Translations under genes and position numbers: made by a program
From: AP-15 sp963790875
Lineage (GTDB): Bacteria; Pseudomonadota; Alphaproteobacteria; ATCC43930; CGMCC-115725
Direction of reading: 5' to 3'
DNA length: 64,000 nt
Assembly (NCBI GenBank): GCA_963790875.1
Contig: CAWBQT010000003.1
Location: 682,001 to 746,000 of the forward strand
Part shown: positions 55,727 to 64,000 of the stretch, in pieces
Layout of the letters: every line of letters begins with the position of its first letter
Numbering within the stretch: the stretch's first letter is position 1
Notes under the pieces: generated by a model
The model's input: only the letters and a program-made list of their open reading frames with translations
Databases searched by the model: none
What the model was told of the DNA's origin: nothing

Positions 55727-56176
55727 ATGCGTTCGAAGTTTTTCCGCGGCAATGTCTTTGTTGCGAACCTCCCGCCGGAGCTGTCCGACGATCAGCTCGC
55801 CGAAGCCTTCAATTCCTATGGCATCGTGTTGAGCGCTCATGTCGCGCGCGACCCGGCGACCGGCGAAAAATTGCGCTATGGCTTTGTCGACATCGCGACC
55901 GAACGCGCCGCGCAGCGCGCCGTCGCGGCGATGAACGGGGTTTCGCTCGGCGGCCACAACCTCGATGTGCGCATCAGCGAGCGTCCGGCGGCAAAAAGGC
56001 TGGCGGCGCCGAACGGGCCAAACGGCCGGCCGCGCCGTGCGCCGTTGCCGCTCGCGCCGCGGCGGAGCGCCGAGAGCAAATCGGGCGACGGGTTCGCGGT
56101 TGTGCCGAAGGCGCGGCGGCAGCCGACTTTTCAGGTCGAGCGCCGACCGTTGCCAAGGCGGCTGTCGCCGCGCTGA
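55727..56176 (+). CDS. RRM-type RNA-binding protein
   Basis: The 149-aa protein has one RNA recognition motif (residues 8-85). RNP2 is visible as VFVANLPPE and RNP1 as LRYGFVDIAT. The tail of about 60 residues is basic and rich in Arg, Pro and Ala (KRLAAPNGPNGRPRR). Such single-RRM proteins occur sporadically in bacteria and are often linked to cold or RNA handling; no specific role can be assigned. Its stop codon directly abuts the stop of the convergent nicotinamidase gene. Confidence 0.9.
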   Translation: MRSKFFRGNVFVANLPPELSDDQLAEAFNSYGIVLSAHVARDPATGEKLRYGFVDIATERAAQRAVAAMNGVSLGGHNLDVRISERPAAKRLAAPNGPNGRPRRAPLPLAPRRSAESKSGDGFAVVPKARRQPTFQVERRPLPRRLSPR

Positions 56177-56809
56177 TCAGGGATCGAAAGTCACACCCGC
56201 TTCAGACATCGCGCGCATCGCGCGGGCGAGGGATCCGTCGAGGTCGATGCCGCGGCAGGCCGCTGCCGCGAGCGTCACCTCGAACCCCGCCTCGCGCCCG
56301 TCGATCGCCGAGTAGAAGACGCAGAAATCGGTCGCCAGCCCGCACAGGGTCAGCCGCGCGAAGCCGCGCTCGCGCAGGTAAGAGCCGAGCCCGGTCGGGG
56401 TCCGCCGGTCATTCTCGCGAAACGCCGAATAGGAATCGATCGCGGGGCGAAAGCCTTTGCGCAGGACGAGTTCGGCATGCGGTACGGCGAGGGCGGCGTG
56501 GAAGGCCGCCCCGCGGGTCTCCTGGACGCAATGCTCGGGCCAGAGGATCTGCGCGCCATAGGCTGCCTCGATCGTCTCGAACGGCCGCCTGCCGGGGTGT
56601 GAGGCGGCAAACGAAGAATGCCCCGGCGGGTGCCAGTCCTGCGTCAGGACGACATGGGCGAACTGCCGGGCGAGCCGGTTGATAGCCGGGACGACCGCAT
56701 CGCCATCGGGCACGGCAAGGGCGCCACCCGGACAGAAATCATTCTGCACATCGACGACGATCAGTACCTCGCGGTCGCCGCGCGTCCCGTTGCCCGAGGC
56801 CCCGCTCAT
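56177..56809 (-). CDS. pncA: nicotinamidase (isochorismatase-fold)
   Basis: PncA hydrolyses nicotinamide to nicotinate in NAD salvage. The catalytic triad is visible: Asp in VDVQNDFCPGGAL, Lys in VLRKGF and Cys in LCGLATDFCVFYSAI. Metal ligands are in LTQDWHPPGHSSFA. At 210 aa it is normal length. The start at 56809 (MSGASGNGTRGDREVLIVVD) is the first one close to the conserved part; the longer open frame upstream is antisense to other genes. Confidence 0.92.
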   Translation of the reverse strand: MSGASGNGTRGDREVLIVVDVQNDFCPGGALAVPDGDAVVPAINRLARQFAHVVLTQDWHPPGHSSFAASHPGRRPFETIEAAYGAQILWPEHCVQETRGAAFHAALAVPHAELVLRKGFRPAIDSYSAFRENDRRTPTGLGSYLRERGFARLTLCGLATDFCVFYSAIDGREAGFEVTLAAAACRGIDLDGSLARAMRAMSEAGVTFDP

Positions 56810-56880
56810 TTTCTGCTCGCCGACAACTGCTCCAATCGATAACAACATATCGACGTCGCGTCGCGCCCGCGAGAGGGGTC

Positions 56881-57790
56881 TTGTCAGCGCCCGATCCCGG
56901 CGATCTCCGCCCGCTGATGCGCTTGTTGAAGGCGCTGTGGAAATTGCGCCCGCCGGGCGGACCGGAACCGCCCGCCGCGCGGCTCGTGCGCCGCTGGCGC
57001 GAAAAGCGGCTGCTGGCGAGGCTGGAGCGGGAATGGCCCGGCGGCTTCGCGCTGCACCGCACGGGCGACCTCGTCCATGTCCCTCGTCCGCTCGATGCGC
57101 GCGGCCGGCATGCGTTGCTGCATCCGCCGGCCGCTCATCCTGCTGCGCTCGCCTTGCTGGTGCCTGGCGCGACCGTGATCGACATCGGCGCCAACCTCGG
57201 CGAGTGGACCGTGCCGTTCGCCCGCGCGGCCGGCTCCGCGGGGCGCGTCCTGGCGATCGAGCCGGCGCCGCGCAACGCCGCCTCTCTCGCCAAGACGCTC
57301 GCCGCCAACGCGCTGCGCCAGGCCGAGATCGTCCGCTGCGCCGTGGGCGACCGGGAAGGCGCCGTCGGTTTTGCCGTACCGCTCGTGACCTCGGCACGCA
57401 GCGACACCGGGACCGCCCATATCGGCCCCGCGACGGCCGGCCACGAAACGGTAACGGTGGCGTTACGCCGCCTCGATGGACTGGTCGGCGAGCGCGGGCT
57501 TCGAGCGGATCGATCTGATCAAGATCGATGTTGAGGGCCATGAGCGGCCGGTGCTCGACGGCACGGCGACGGCGCTCGCCCGGTTTCGCCCGGCGCTCGT
57601 CATCGAGACCGGGCACGAGAGCGAGGGCGACCGCGCCGCGATCCACGAGCGGCTCGCCGCCCTCGGCTACCGGATCCTCGGCATCCTCATCGACCACGGC
57701 ATGGCCGACGCCGACTGGCCGGCCTATCGCACCGTGGCACCGCCGTTCCGCTCGGGAGAAGCGCACAATCTGTTGCTGGTGCCGGAATGA
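56881..57790 (+). CDS. FkbM-family methyltransferase (frameshifted)
   Basis: This SAM-dependent O-methyltransferase is about 302 aa when repaired. Motif I is VIDIGANLGEWTVPFAR (about residue 100), and the family signature LIKIDVEGHERPVL lies after the frameshift. The frame changes by +1 at a run of three G (57496-57498): VGERG continues as FERIDLIKIDVEG if one G is removed. Start is TTG 56881 with GAGAGG upstream, or ATG 56917. FkbM enzymes often methylate sugars in surface glycans or polyketides; no partner genes are adjacent. The break may be an assembly error. Confidence 0.8.
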
Positions 57791-57854
57791 GCCTCAAATC
57801 TCGGGCCGCTCGTTGCGGCGCAAGACGCGACGAGACTTGGTGGACAGTGCTGCC

Positions 57855-57927
57855 CCTCACCCTCCCGCTATCGCGGGTCCCTCCCTCTCCCCGCTCGCGA
57901 CCGCTCGCGGGGAGAGGACCCCCCACC
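57855..57927. repeat. palindromic intergenic repeat, left part
   Basis: CCTCTCCCCGC (57884-57894) and GCGGGGAGAGG (57907-57917) form a perfect 11-bp stem. They are preceded by CCCCTCACCCTCCCGC and a smaller hairpin. The matching closing part (TGGGGTGAGGG) is found only at about 59830, beyond the IS110 element. It could also end FkbM transcription. Confidence 0.7.
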
Positions 57928-59840
57928 AATGATCAAGCGAAAAATGCGGGACGGTAACCCCGCAGAGGGGCGGGCGCTGAAGGTCCAGACCGGGTCGATG
58001 CCTGACCGGTCTTTGGGCCGGCAAGGCCGTGAGGAAGCAACCGTTACGAGCCTTGGGAAACGTGACGTAACGATTGCCAATAGGAGCCGCGAGATCCCCG
58101 CGCCAGGCTGCGGCAGCGCAGTGTCTCGGAGCGATCGTCCCGCGCCGGGAGGATAGCACCGTGCTCGCTCTGTCAAGGACGCTGCGCGCCGGCTTTGCCG
58201 GTGCCGCCGCTGCGCCGGCGGCATCCTTGACTGCCGCTGCGCGCGGTGCTCTGCCGGTCGGCGGGTCGGGACGAAGGGATGGTGCCGTTCGATCGAACAA
58301 AGGGATGCCAGCGGGAGGCTCATGCGGCGGCAGCCTGCGGCGGCTTGTAGTCGGGGTCGAACAGGGTTTGCCGTTCGAGCAGGGTGCAAGCCACCGACAG
58401 CAGGCGGTCGGCGACCGTGCGCAGGGCGCGGCCGTGGCTATGGCCACGAGCGCGCAGCGCGGCATAGCGATCGCGGCTCGGCGCGTCGTGCTGGGTAGCC
58501 ACGCGCGCCCAATGATAGAGCGCATTATCCAGCCGCTTGTTGCAGGCGTAGCGGCGCACCACGATGCAGCTCTTACCGCTGCGTCGGGTCACCGGCGCCA
58601 CCCCGGACAGCAGGCGCAAGGCATGGTAATCTCGTCGCTGCAGAGGCTGCCAGGCCTCGGCGAGCAGCGTGGCGAGGGTGATCCTTCCGAGCCCTGGCAT
58701 GGATCGCAGGATCACCACGTCGCGCTGCTCGCAACGCTGCCCCGGCGCGTTCTCCTCGCCGCCTTCCGCCGGTGCCGTCTCCGCGGGCGGGATGAGCTGG
58801 TCGCAGAGCTGGTCGAGCTTGCGGTGCGCGGCTTTGAGCTGCCGGTCGACCAAGCCGATGCGAGCGGCCACCACGTCGATATGGGCGGTTGCCGCGGCGA
58901 CCACGCCGGGCGCCACCGACAACGGCTTCTGGCGCAAGACCTGCAACACCTCGGCAGCCTGCAAACGGCGGATACGGCGGGCTTTGAGGAGCTGCTCGAT
59001 TGTCGTCTGGCGCAGCCGGGCGGCCTTCGCCGGGCTTGGCGCCTGGCGCCACAACTTGAGAAACCACGCGGCCGCGAGATCGTCGGAAAGGGCCAGCATC
59101 TGCGGGTAATAACGCCACAGTTGCTCGCGCACACGGTTGGCCAGACGACTGCGTTCGCGCTGCAGATCCTCGGTCATGCGCGACCATTCGCGCAACTCGA
59201 CAATCACCGGGTCGTCGACCGACAAGCGCCGGAAGGCGTGGCGATCGGTGCGCAAGCTGTCGGCCGCGACTTGGGCGTCCCGCCGATCGTCCTTGGCGCC
59301 GGCGACGGTGAAGCGGTCGCGGAACCGGTCGAGCTGCTTGGGGTTGATCGCGTAGACCGGGAAACCGCGTTCGAGCAGCGTTTCGACGATCGGCCCGTGC
59401 GGCACTTCGATCGCCACCGCGATCGCCGCCGGTTCGGCGCCGGTCATCGACAACAACCAGGCGCAGAGCTCCGCCAGCCCGGCGCCGTCATGGTCAAACG
59501 CTCGCTCACCGACAATCTTGCCGCCGGCATCGATCAGGCAGGCTTGATGCGTCTTGCTCGCCCAGTCGATGCCGACAAACCACTCAATCTCTTCCATCAT
59601 GGTCACTCCCTCCTTGTGCAGCCGGACCACCGCGACGAACGTCAGTCCCTGTACTGGCGCTCGAAGCGCAACCTCCCACAGGACTTCCGTCGCGGCCAAC
59701 CTGCCGGGGTGCGGGTCCTCCCCAGGTGCTCAAGTCACGGGGTGGGTTCGGCTACTCCCGGCGGGCTGGCCCGGTCCGGCCAGTCTGAAAGCAGACCGGT
59801 TCACGACCGCTTTAAGGGTACAGGGCTGGGGTGAGGGCCC
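57918..59840 (-). mobile_element. IS110-family element, approximate limits
   Basis: The recombinase gene at 58320-59600 is flanked by about 390 and 240 bases of non-coding, structured sequence. IS110 elements lack terminal inverted repeats; the limits given are those of the gap in an otherwise continuous palindromic repeat (left part to about 57927, right part from about 59826). The left flank contains an inverted repeat at 58172-58231 (GTCAAGGA and TCCTTGAC). The non-coding flank upstream of the gene (59601-59830) is where a bridge-type guide RNA would be expected in this family; I could not fold it. Confidence 0.65.
58320..59600 (-). CDS. IS110-family transposase (DEDD recombinase)
   Basis: The product is about 426 aa. 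The N-terminal RuvC-like DEDD domain shows FVGIDWASKTHQACL (Asp), AVAIEVPHGPI (Glu) and KDDRRDAQVAADSLRTD (Asp, Asp). The C-terminal Tnp_20 domain has LRSMPGLGRITLATLLAE and LLSGVAPVTRRSGKS with the serine nucleophile. The frame is intact. Start ATG 59600 lies seven bases after GGAGGG. Confidence 0.93.
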   Translation of the reverse strand: MMEEIEWFVGIDWASKTHQACLIDAGGKIVGERAFDHDGAGLAELCAWLLSMTGAEPAAIAVAIEVPHGPIVETLLERGFPVYAINPKQLDRFRDRFTVAGAKDDRRDAQVAADSLRTDRHAFRRLSVDDPVIVELREWSRMTEDLQRERSRLANRVREQLWRYYPQMLALSDDLAAAWFLKLWRQAPSPAKAARLRQTTIEQLLKARRIRRLQAAEVLQVLRQKPLSVAPGVVAAATAHIDVVAARIGLVDRQLKAAHRKLDQLCDQLIPPAETAPAEGGEENAPGQRCEQRDVVILRSMPGLGRITLATLLAEAWQPLQRRDYHALRLLSGVAPVTRRSGKSCIVVRRYACNKRLDNALYHWARVATQHDAPSRDRYAALRARGHSHGRALRTVADRLLSVACTLLERQTLFDPDYKPPQAAAA

Positions 59841-59875
59841 CCTCGACCGACCGGGAGGGATTTACGCGCCCATAG

Positions 59876-60685
59876 TCAGGTGCCAACGGCGAGCGGGCTC
59901 ACCAGTTTTTTGAGCGCGGCGACGACCGAGAGCGGCGTCATTCTGCCGGTCTTCGGATTTTCCGACGGCACGTTTTCGATCTGCATCGAAAAGCGCGCGG
60001 CGTCGGCCTCGACCTCAATCTTGTGAATGTTCCGGGTGACGCCCGGATCGGCCCAGATCTCGATCGTCGTCCTGTCCGGCCCGATGCCGGCCAAGGCCAG
60101 CGCGGCCGCGACGTTGACATTGGCCGGAAAGCCGCGCGCCGCTTCGCGCGCGCTGCCGGCAAAGACGCGCCGCGGCGAGTCGAGCCCGGTGACGGCGATG
60201 TCGCGCTCTTCGAGATAGGGAGCGCCGACAAGGCCGAAAGGCGGTTTGCGCGTGACCATATGCGCGCGGAAAATCTCCCCCTCGGCCGCCGCCGCGACCG
60301 CATCGAGGCCGAGCAAGGCGCCCGACGGCACCAGGATGCGCCCGCCCTGACGCCGCGCCAGGTCGACGAGGTCGAAATTGTCGAGCAGCGCGCCGCAGCT
60401 CAAGACCATGACGACGCGTGCCTCGGCAAGCGCCGGCTCGGTGATCTCGCGCAGCAACGCCGCCGGGGCGCATTCGACGACGATGTCGGCCATTTCGCCC
60501 AGCCGGGGCAGCGGCACGACCGGCACCGGCCGCGCGAAATCGGCCATGCCCGCGGTGGCCCGCGACGTATCGCGGGCCGACACCGCCGTCAGCACCAGCC
60601 CATCGACACCGCCATCGAGCCGCCGGGCCACCGTCTTGCCGATCGCGCCAAACCCGCCGATGGCGACACGCAATTTGCAAATCAT
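59876..60685 (-). CDS. nadX: L-aspartate dehydrogenase (NadX-type)
   Basis: The 269-aa enzyme matches aspartate dehydrogenases that oxidise L-aspartate to iminoaspartate with NAD(P), an alternative to NadB in NAD synthesis. Visible are the Rossmann motif VAIGGFGAIGKTVARRL, VVECAPAALLREI, GGRILVPSGALLGLDAV and the C-terminal TRNIHKIEVEADAARFSMQIEN with the catalytic His region. nadA and nadC are not adjacent; many such genes outside nad operons take part in other catabolism. It lies 54 bases downstream of an acyl-CoA dehydrogenase. Confidence 0.88.
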   Translation of the reverse strand: MICKLRVAIGGFGAIGKTVARRLDGGVDGLVLTAVSARDTSRATAGMADFARPVPVVPLPRLGEMADIVVECAPAALLREITEPALAEARVVMVLSCGALLDNFDLVDLARRQGGRILVPSGALLGLDAVAAAAEGEIFRAHMVTRKPPFGLVGAPYLEERDIAVTGLDSPRRVFAGSAREAARGFPANVNVAAALALAGIGPDRTTIEIWADPGVTRNIHKIEVEADAARFSMQIENVPSENPKTGRMTPLSVVAALKKLVSPLAVGT

Positions 60686-60739
60686 CGCTGCATCCCCGAA
60701 GTCCGGCGAGGATGATGCCAGATTTTCCGGGACCGCGGC

Positions 60740-61916
60740 TCAATAGGACTTCGGCAGGCTCAGCACACGCTCGGCGATGTAGCTGAGGATCAGCTGCGGG
60801 CTGACCGGCGCGATGCGGGCAATCTGGATCTCGCGGAAATAGCGCTCGACATGGTATTCGCGGGCATAGCCCATGCCGCCATGCGTCATGACCGCGGTTT
60901 CGCAGGCGCGAAAGCCGGCCTCGGCGGCGCAGTATTTGGCGGCGTTGGCCCAAGGACCGACCGCGTCGGCCGCCGCGCCGCGGTCGTAGGCCGCGGCGGC
61001 GCGCCGGACCATCAGTTCGGCCGCTTCCAGCTCGATCCAGCGCTCGGCGAGCGGGTGCTGGATCCCCTGGTTCTGCCCGATCGGCCGGCCGAAGACGACG
61101 CGCTCCTGCGCGTAGCGGGCGGCGCGCAAGAGGGCCGCTCGGCCGAGCCCGACCGCCTCGGCGGCGATCAGGATGCGCTCCGGGTTCATGCCGTGCAGGA
61201 TCGCCTGGAAGCCCCTGCCCTCCTCGCCGATCCGGTCGTGCGCCGGCACTTCGAGCCCGTCGATGAAGAGGAGGTTCGAAATCGACGGCCTTCCGGCCCA
61301 TTTTCGCGATCTCCCGCACCTCGATCCGGCGGCGGTCGAGATCGGTATAGAAGAGCGTCATGCCGAGCGACGGCTTCTCAACCTCGTCGAGCGGCGTCGT
61401 GCGCGCGAGGATCAGCATCTTCTCGGCGACCTGCGCGGTCGACGTCCAGATCTTGCGGCCTGAGACCAGATAATGGTCGCCATGCCGCACCGCCCGCGTC
61501 GCCAGCCGCGTCGTGTCAAGGCCGGCATCGGGTTCGGTCACGGCGAAACACGCCTTCTCGCGGCCGGCGATCAGCGGCGGCAGGAAGCGCCGCTTCTGCG
61601 CGTCGCTGCCGAAGACGACGACCGGATGCAGGCCAAAGATGTTCATATGGATCGCCGAGGCGCCGCTGAAGCCGGCGCCCAACTCGGCGACCGCCTGCAT
61701 CAGCACCGCCGCCTCGGCGATGCCGAGCCCGCTGCCGCCATAGTCTTCCGGCATCGCGATGCCGAGCCAGCCGGCCTCGGCCATCGCCCGGTGGAACTCG
61801 TGCGGAAACCCACCCTCGCTATCCTTCGCCAGCCAGTAATCGTCGCCGAACCGGGCGGATAACCGCACCACGGCAGCGCGGATCTCCTGCTGCGCCTCGG
61901 TCAATTCGAAAGTCAT
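60740..61916 (-). CDS. acyl-CoA dehydrogenase (frameshifted)
   Basis: Joined across two frames this is a 391-aa FAD acyl-CoA dehydrogenase. Evidence is LGIAMPEDYGGSGLG, CFAVTEPDAGLDTTRL, YLVSGRKIWTSTAQVA, then in the second frame EERVVFGRPIGQNQGIQH-type text (QERVVFGRPIGQNQG) and MTHGGMGYAREYHVERYFREIQIARIAPVS. The shift is +1 at 61279-61281: AKMGRKAVD should continue SNLLFIDGLEVPAHDRIGEEG, and removing one base of a three-base run restores it. Start ATG 61916 has GGAGAA upstream. Probably functional if the indel is an assembly error. Confidence 0.84.
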
Positions 61917-62210
61917 TCCGTTCTCCATTCAGGCGCTGCACGATGCGGCCATGTCATTTTTTATTTAAACCCAAAAGAGCAACTCACCACAGAAACACCG
62001 AGATCACGGAGGTTTTTCCACGAGGTGGAACTTCTCGGCCGCCATCCGAAAGATGAGCGATGGCGTTATTCCAAGTGCTGGTTTCTTCTCCGTGTCCTCC
62101 TTGGCTCCTGGTGAAACTGCCGGATTTAGGTTAAACCGCGCAGCAGCTGCCGTCGACGACCACGACGACGAGCCGGGTCATTCGGCTTGGCGAAGCGGAC
62201 TCCCGACTTG
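61917..62210. other. intergenic space with a long imperfect inverted repeat
   Basis: No gene is supported here. Arms at about 61984-62012 (TCACCACAGAAACACCGAG...) and 62086-62114 pair imperfectly around a 70-base centre. The sequence is of the same general type as the repeat at 36264-36351 and is visibly less GC-rich than the neighbouring genes. Confidence 0.65.
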
Positions 62211-63976
62211 CTAATCGGGCTCCGGTCTTTCGCCGGCGGCCTGCAGCGTGGTTTCGGCGCCGGCGCGCAACGCAAGACGCAGGGTGTCGCGACGCGGCAG
62301 TTCGGGGTCGTCGCCGTCTCCTTCCGAGGCCCGTTCCAGGACCGGATAGGCGAGCGAGGCGATATGGGAATGGACGCGGCGCAGGTCGCGCACAATGCGC
62401 AGAAAACCGCCTTTGTCGGCGTCGCCGGCGCTGCCGCCCACGGCTTCTGCCCCGGTCTGCGGGCCGCGGCTTCGCAGCCCCGTCGCCTCCAGCTCAAGCC
62501 GGCGCAGCAGCCGCTTGCGGATCATCAGGAGACGCGCCTCGCGCAGCGCCGGATCGCCACGCAGGAACACTGTCAGTCCGAGCCTGAGGCTCTGCACCAG
62601 CTCGGCATGCATGGCGCCGATCGCCTCGAGTTCCTGCGGCGAGAAACCGCCGGTGCGCCGGGCGCGTCGGGCGGCAAACTCCAAGAGGTTGTTGGCGACG
62701 ATGTCGGCGGCGTGTTCGAGATTGATCACCGCCGACAAGATCTCTTGGCCGCGCGCCCCTTCGTCCTCGTCATCGAGCGGCTGCTCGTTGCCGATCTCGG
62801 CGAGATAGCGGCGGATCGCAGCGCCGAGCCGATCCATGATCCGCTCGGTGCGCGAGATCTCGGCGGCGCGGTGGCGGTCGCCCGACCGGAACACCTCGAT
62901 CGCCTCGCGCAGCAAGGTCTCGAACATATCGGCCATGCGCAGCGTCTCGCGCGTCGCGTTGGCGAGCGCCACGCTGGCGCTGTCCAACGCCGCCTCTTGG
63001 AGGTGGACCGGCTTCGCCGGATCGGCCGCCGGCGCCGGATCGGGGAACAACCGGTAGAGCAGCGACGCCAGATGATTGGTGAAAGGCAGAAAGACGACGG
63101 CGAGGGCGAGGTTGAAGGCCGTGTGAAAATTGACCGTCAGGCGTGCCGCAGCCGGTTCCACATATTGCAGCAATCCGGCGATCGCCGGCAGCAGCGGTAG
63201 CGCGACAACAGAACCCGCCGCGCGCACCAGGAGATTGCCGAGCGGCAGGCGCCGCGCCTGTGCCGAGCCGGCCTCGACCAGCGGAGGCAGCGTGCCGCCG
63301 AGATTGGCGCCAAGCACGAGCGCCAGCGAGGAGACCGGAGAGATCACGCCAGCTGCGGCGAGCGAGGGATCAACAACACGACCGCGACGCTCGAGTGACA
63401 GGCCCAGGTCAAAGCCGCGGCGATCAACAGCGCCAGTACCGGCTCGCCGGACAGCGACCCGAGCACGACACGCAATACCGGCGCCGACTCGACCGGCGCC
63501 AGCGTGTGGACCAGCGCGCCGAGCGCCAACAGCATCAACCCGAGCCCGATCCCGACCCGTCCCAGGTTCTTCGCCAGGCTGTTGCCCGACGCGCGAAAGA
63601 CGACGACGCCGAGCAAGACCAGCACCGGCGCCGCGATCGCGATGTCGAACGCCAGCACCTGGGTGATCAGCGTGCTGCCGAGGTTCGCGCCCAGCATGAC
63701 GGCGAGCGCCGGCGCCAGATCGATGGCTCCCTTCGCGGCGAACGAGGTCGCCATCAGCCCGGTTGCGGTGCTGCTCTGCAAGACGGCGGTGACCGCGAGC
63801 CCGGCGAAGAGCGCGTAGAACCGGGCGCGTCGGCCCGGACGCGACAGGCTGCGGCCGAGCCACAGGCGCAACTCGGTCCCGAAGCCGCGCTCGATGCCGG
63901 TGGCGACCATGTGGGTACCCCACAGCAGGAGCCCGACATAGCCGCCCAGCTGCGAGAGGATCAGGGTACCCGACAC
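62211..63976 (-). CDS. Na/Pi cotransporter-family protein with PhoU-like tail (frameshifted)
   Basis: This is a NptA-type membrane protein of about 588 aa. The N-terminal half carries the inverted transport repeats with TAVLQSSTATGLMATSF and LGANLGSTLITQ, then CHSSVAVVLLI and LGANLGGTLPPLVEAG, amid eight or so membrane helices. The C-terminal 230 residues are a PhoU-like helical domain (ALANATRETLRMADMFETLLREAI). One base is missing near 63365: VVLLI should run on into SLAAAGVISPVSSLAL. The start is GTG 63976. Probable sodium-coupled phosphate uptake or phosphate-linked sensing. Confidence 0.84.
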
Positions 63977-64000
63977 GCGATCTCACCCCCTTCTCGGCGG

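Noticed and set aside
58074..59834. Long plus-strand frame opposite the IS110 transposase
   Set aside because: It is the antisense shadow of a GC-rich gene with clear DEDD and Tnp_20 motifs on the other strand.
1..64000. CRISPR array
   Set aside because: No series of regularly spaced identical repeats was found; the only tandem array is the 17-bp triplicate without spacers.
1..64000. tRNA or rRNA genes
   Set aside because: I looked for T-loop consensus (GGTTCGAATCC-like) and rRNA landmarks by eye and saw none, including next to serS; a covariance search would be decisive.

Overview
The window is high-GC chromosomal DNA from what looks like an alphaproteobacterium, genus not identifiable from sequence alone. 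The evidence is gene order: tatB-tatC-serS-pcm-LysM/M23 lipoprotein-DUF815-yajC-secD-secF-Mth938-squalene/phytoene-synthase-like is an arrangement I know from alphaproteobacteria (Rhodospirillales/Hyphomicrobiales type). Two genes I would expect in that run, tatA and surE, are absent. Many intergenic spaces hold palindromic repeats.

Layout. 0.2-1.3 kb: ISAs1-type transposase. 1.9-5.3 kb: a QueC-like PP-loop protein followed by a SARP-type (BTAD) regulator with a frameshift. 5.4-9.5 kb: a small oxidoreductive cluster (ThDP enzyme, SDR, luciferase-like monooxygenase) divergent from a VOC protein. 9.6-22.9 kb: housekeeping (ParA-like, pdxJ, PH-domain protein, Tat, serS, pcm, envelope M23 lipoprotein, Sec translocon, sodB). 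23-33 kb: envelope polysaccharide/glycolipid locus with a WbpB/WbpE/WbpD-like amino-sugar module, two GT2 enzymes, a PAP2 protein and two paralogous GT87 membrane glycosyltransferases. 33-40 kb: acyl-CoA metabolism (enoyl-CoA hydratase, ADP-forming acyl-CoA synthetase, a pair of unlike acyl-CoA dehydrogenases, class III CoA-transferase). 40-40.7 kb: vapBC.

40.7-55 kb is the accessory highlight. A four-gene antiphage-type array (DUF499 ATPase, DUF3780, DUF1156 Zn-ribbon adenine methylase, PLD-SNF2 helicase) lies between two direct repeats of about 735 bp. The right repeat is part of an intact polysaccharide deacetylase gene; the left is a decayed, 5'-truncated copy. The first gene of the array is split by an IS701-type element whose exact ends, TTAA target duplication and in-frame rejoining can all be read. 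The methylase gene has a one-base frameshift, so the array is probably inactive as sequenced.

55.1-64 kb: VOC protein, RRM protein, nicotinamidase, FkbM methyltransferase (frameshifted), an IS110 element apparently inserted in a palindromic repeat, L-aspartate dehydrogenase, an acyl-CoA dehydrogenase (frameshifted) and a Na/Pi cotransporter (frameshifted). Single-base frameshifts in at least six otherwise well-conserved genes suggest residual indel errors in the assembly as well as real decay.
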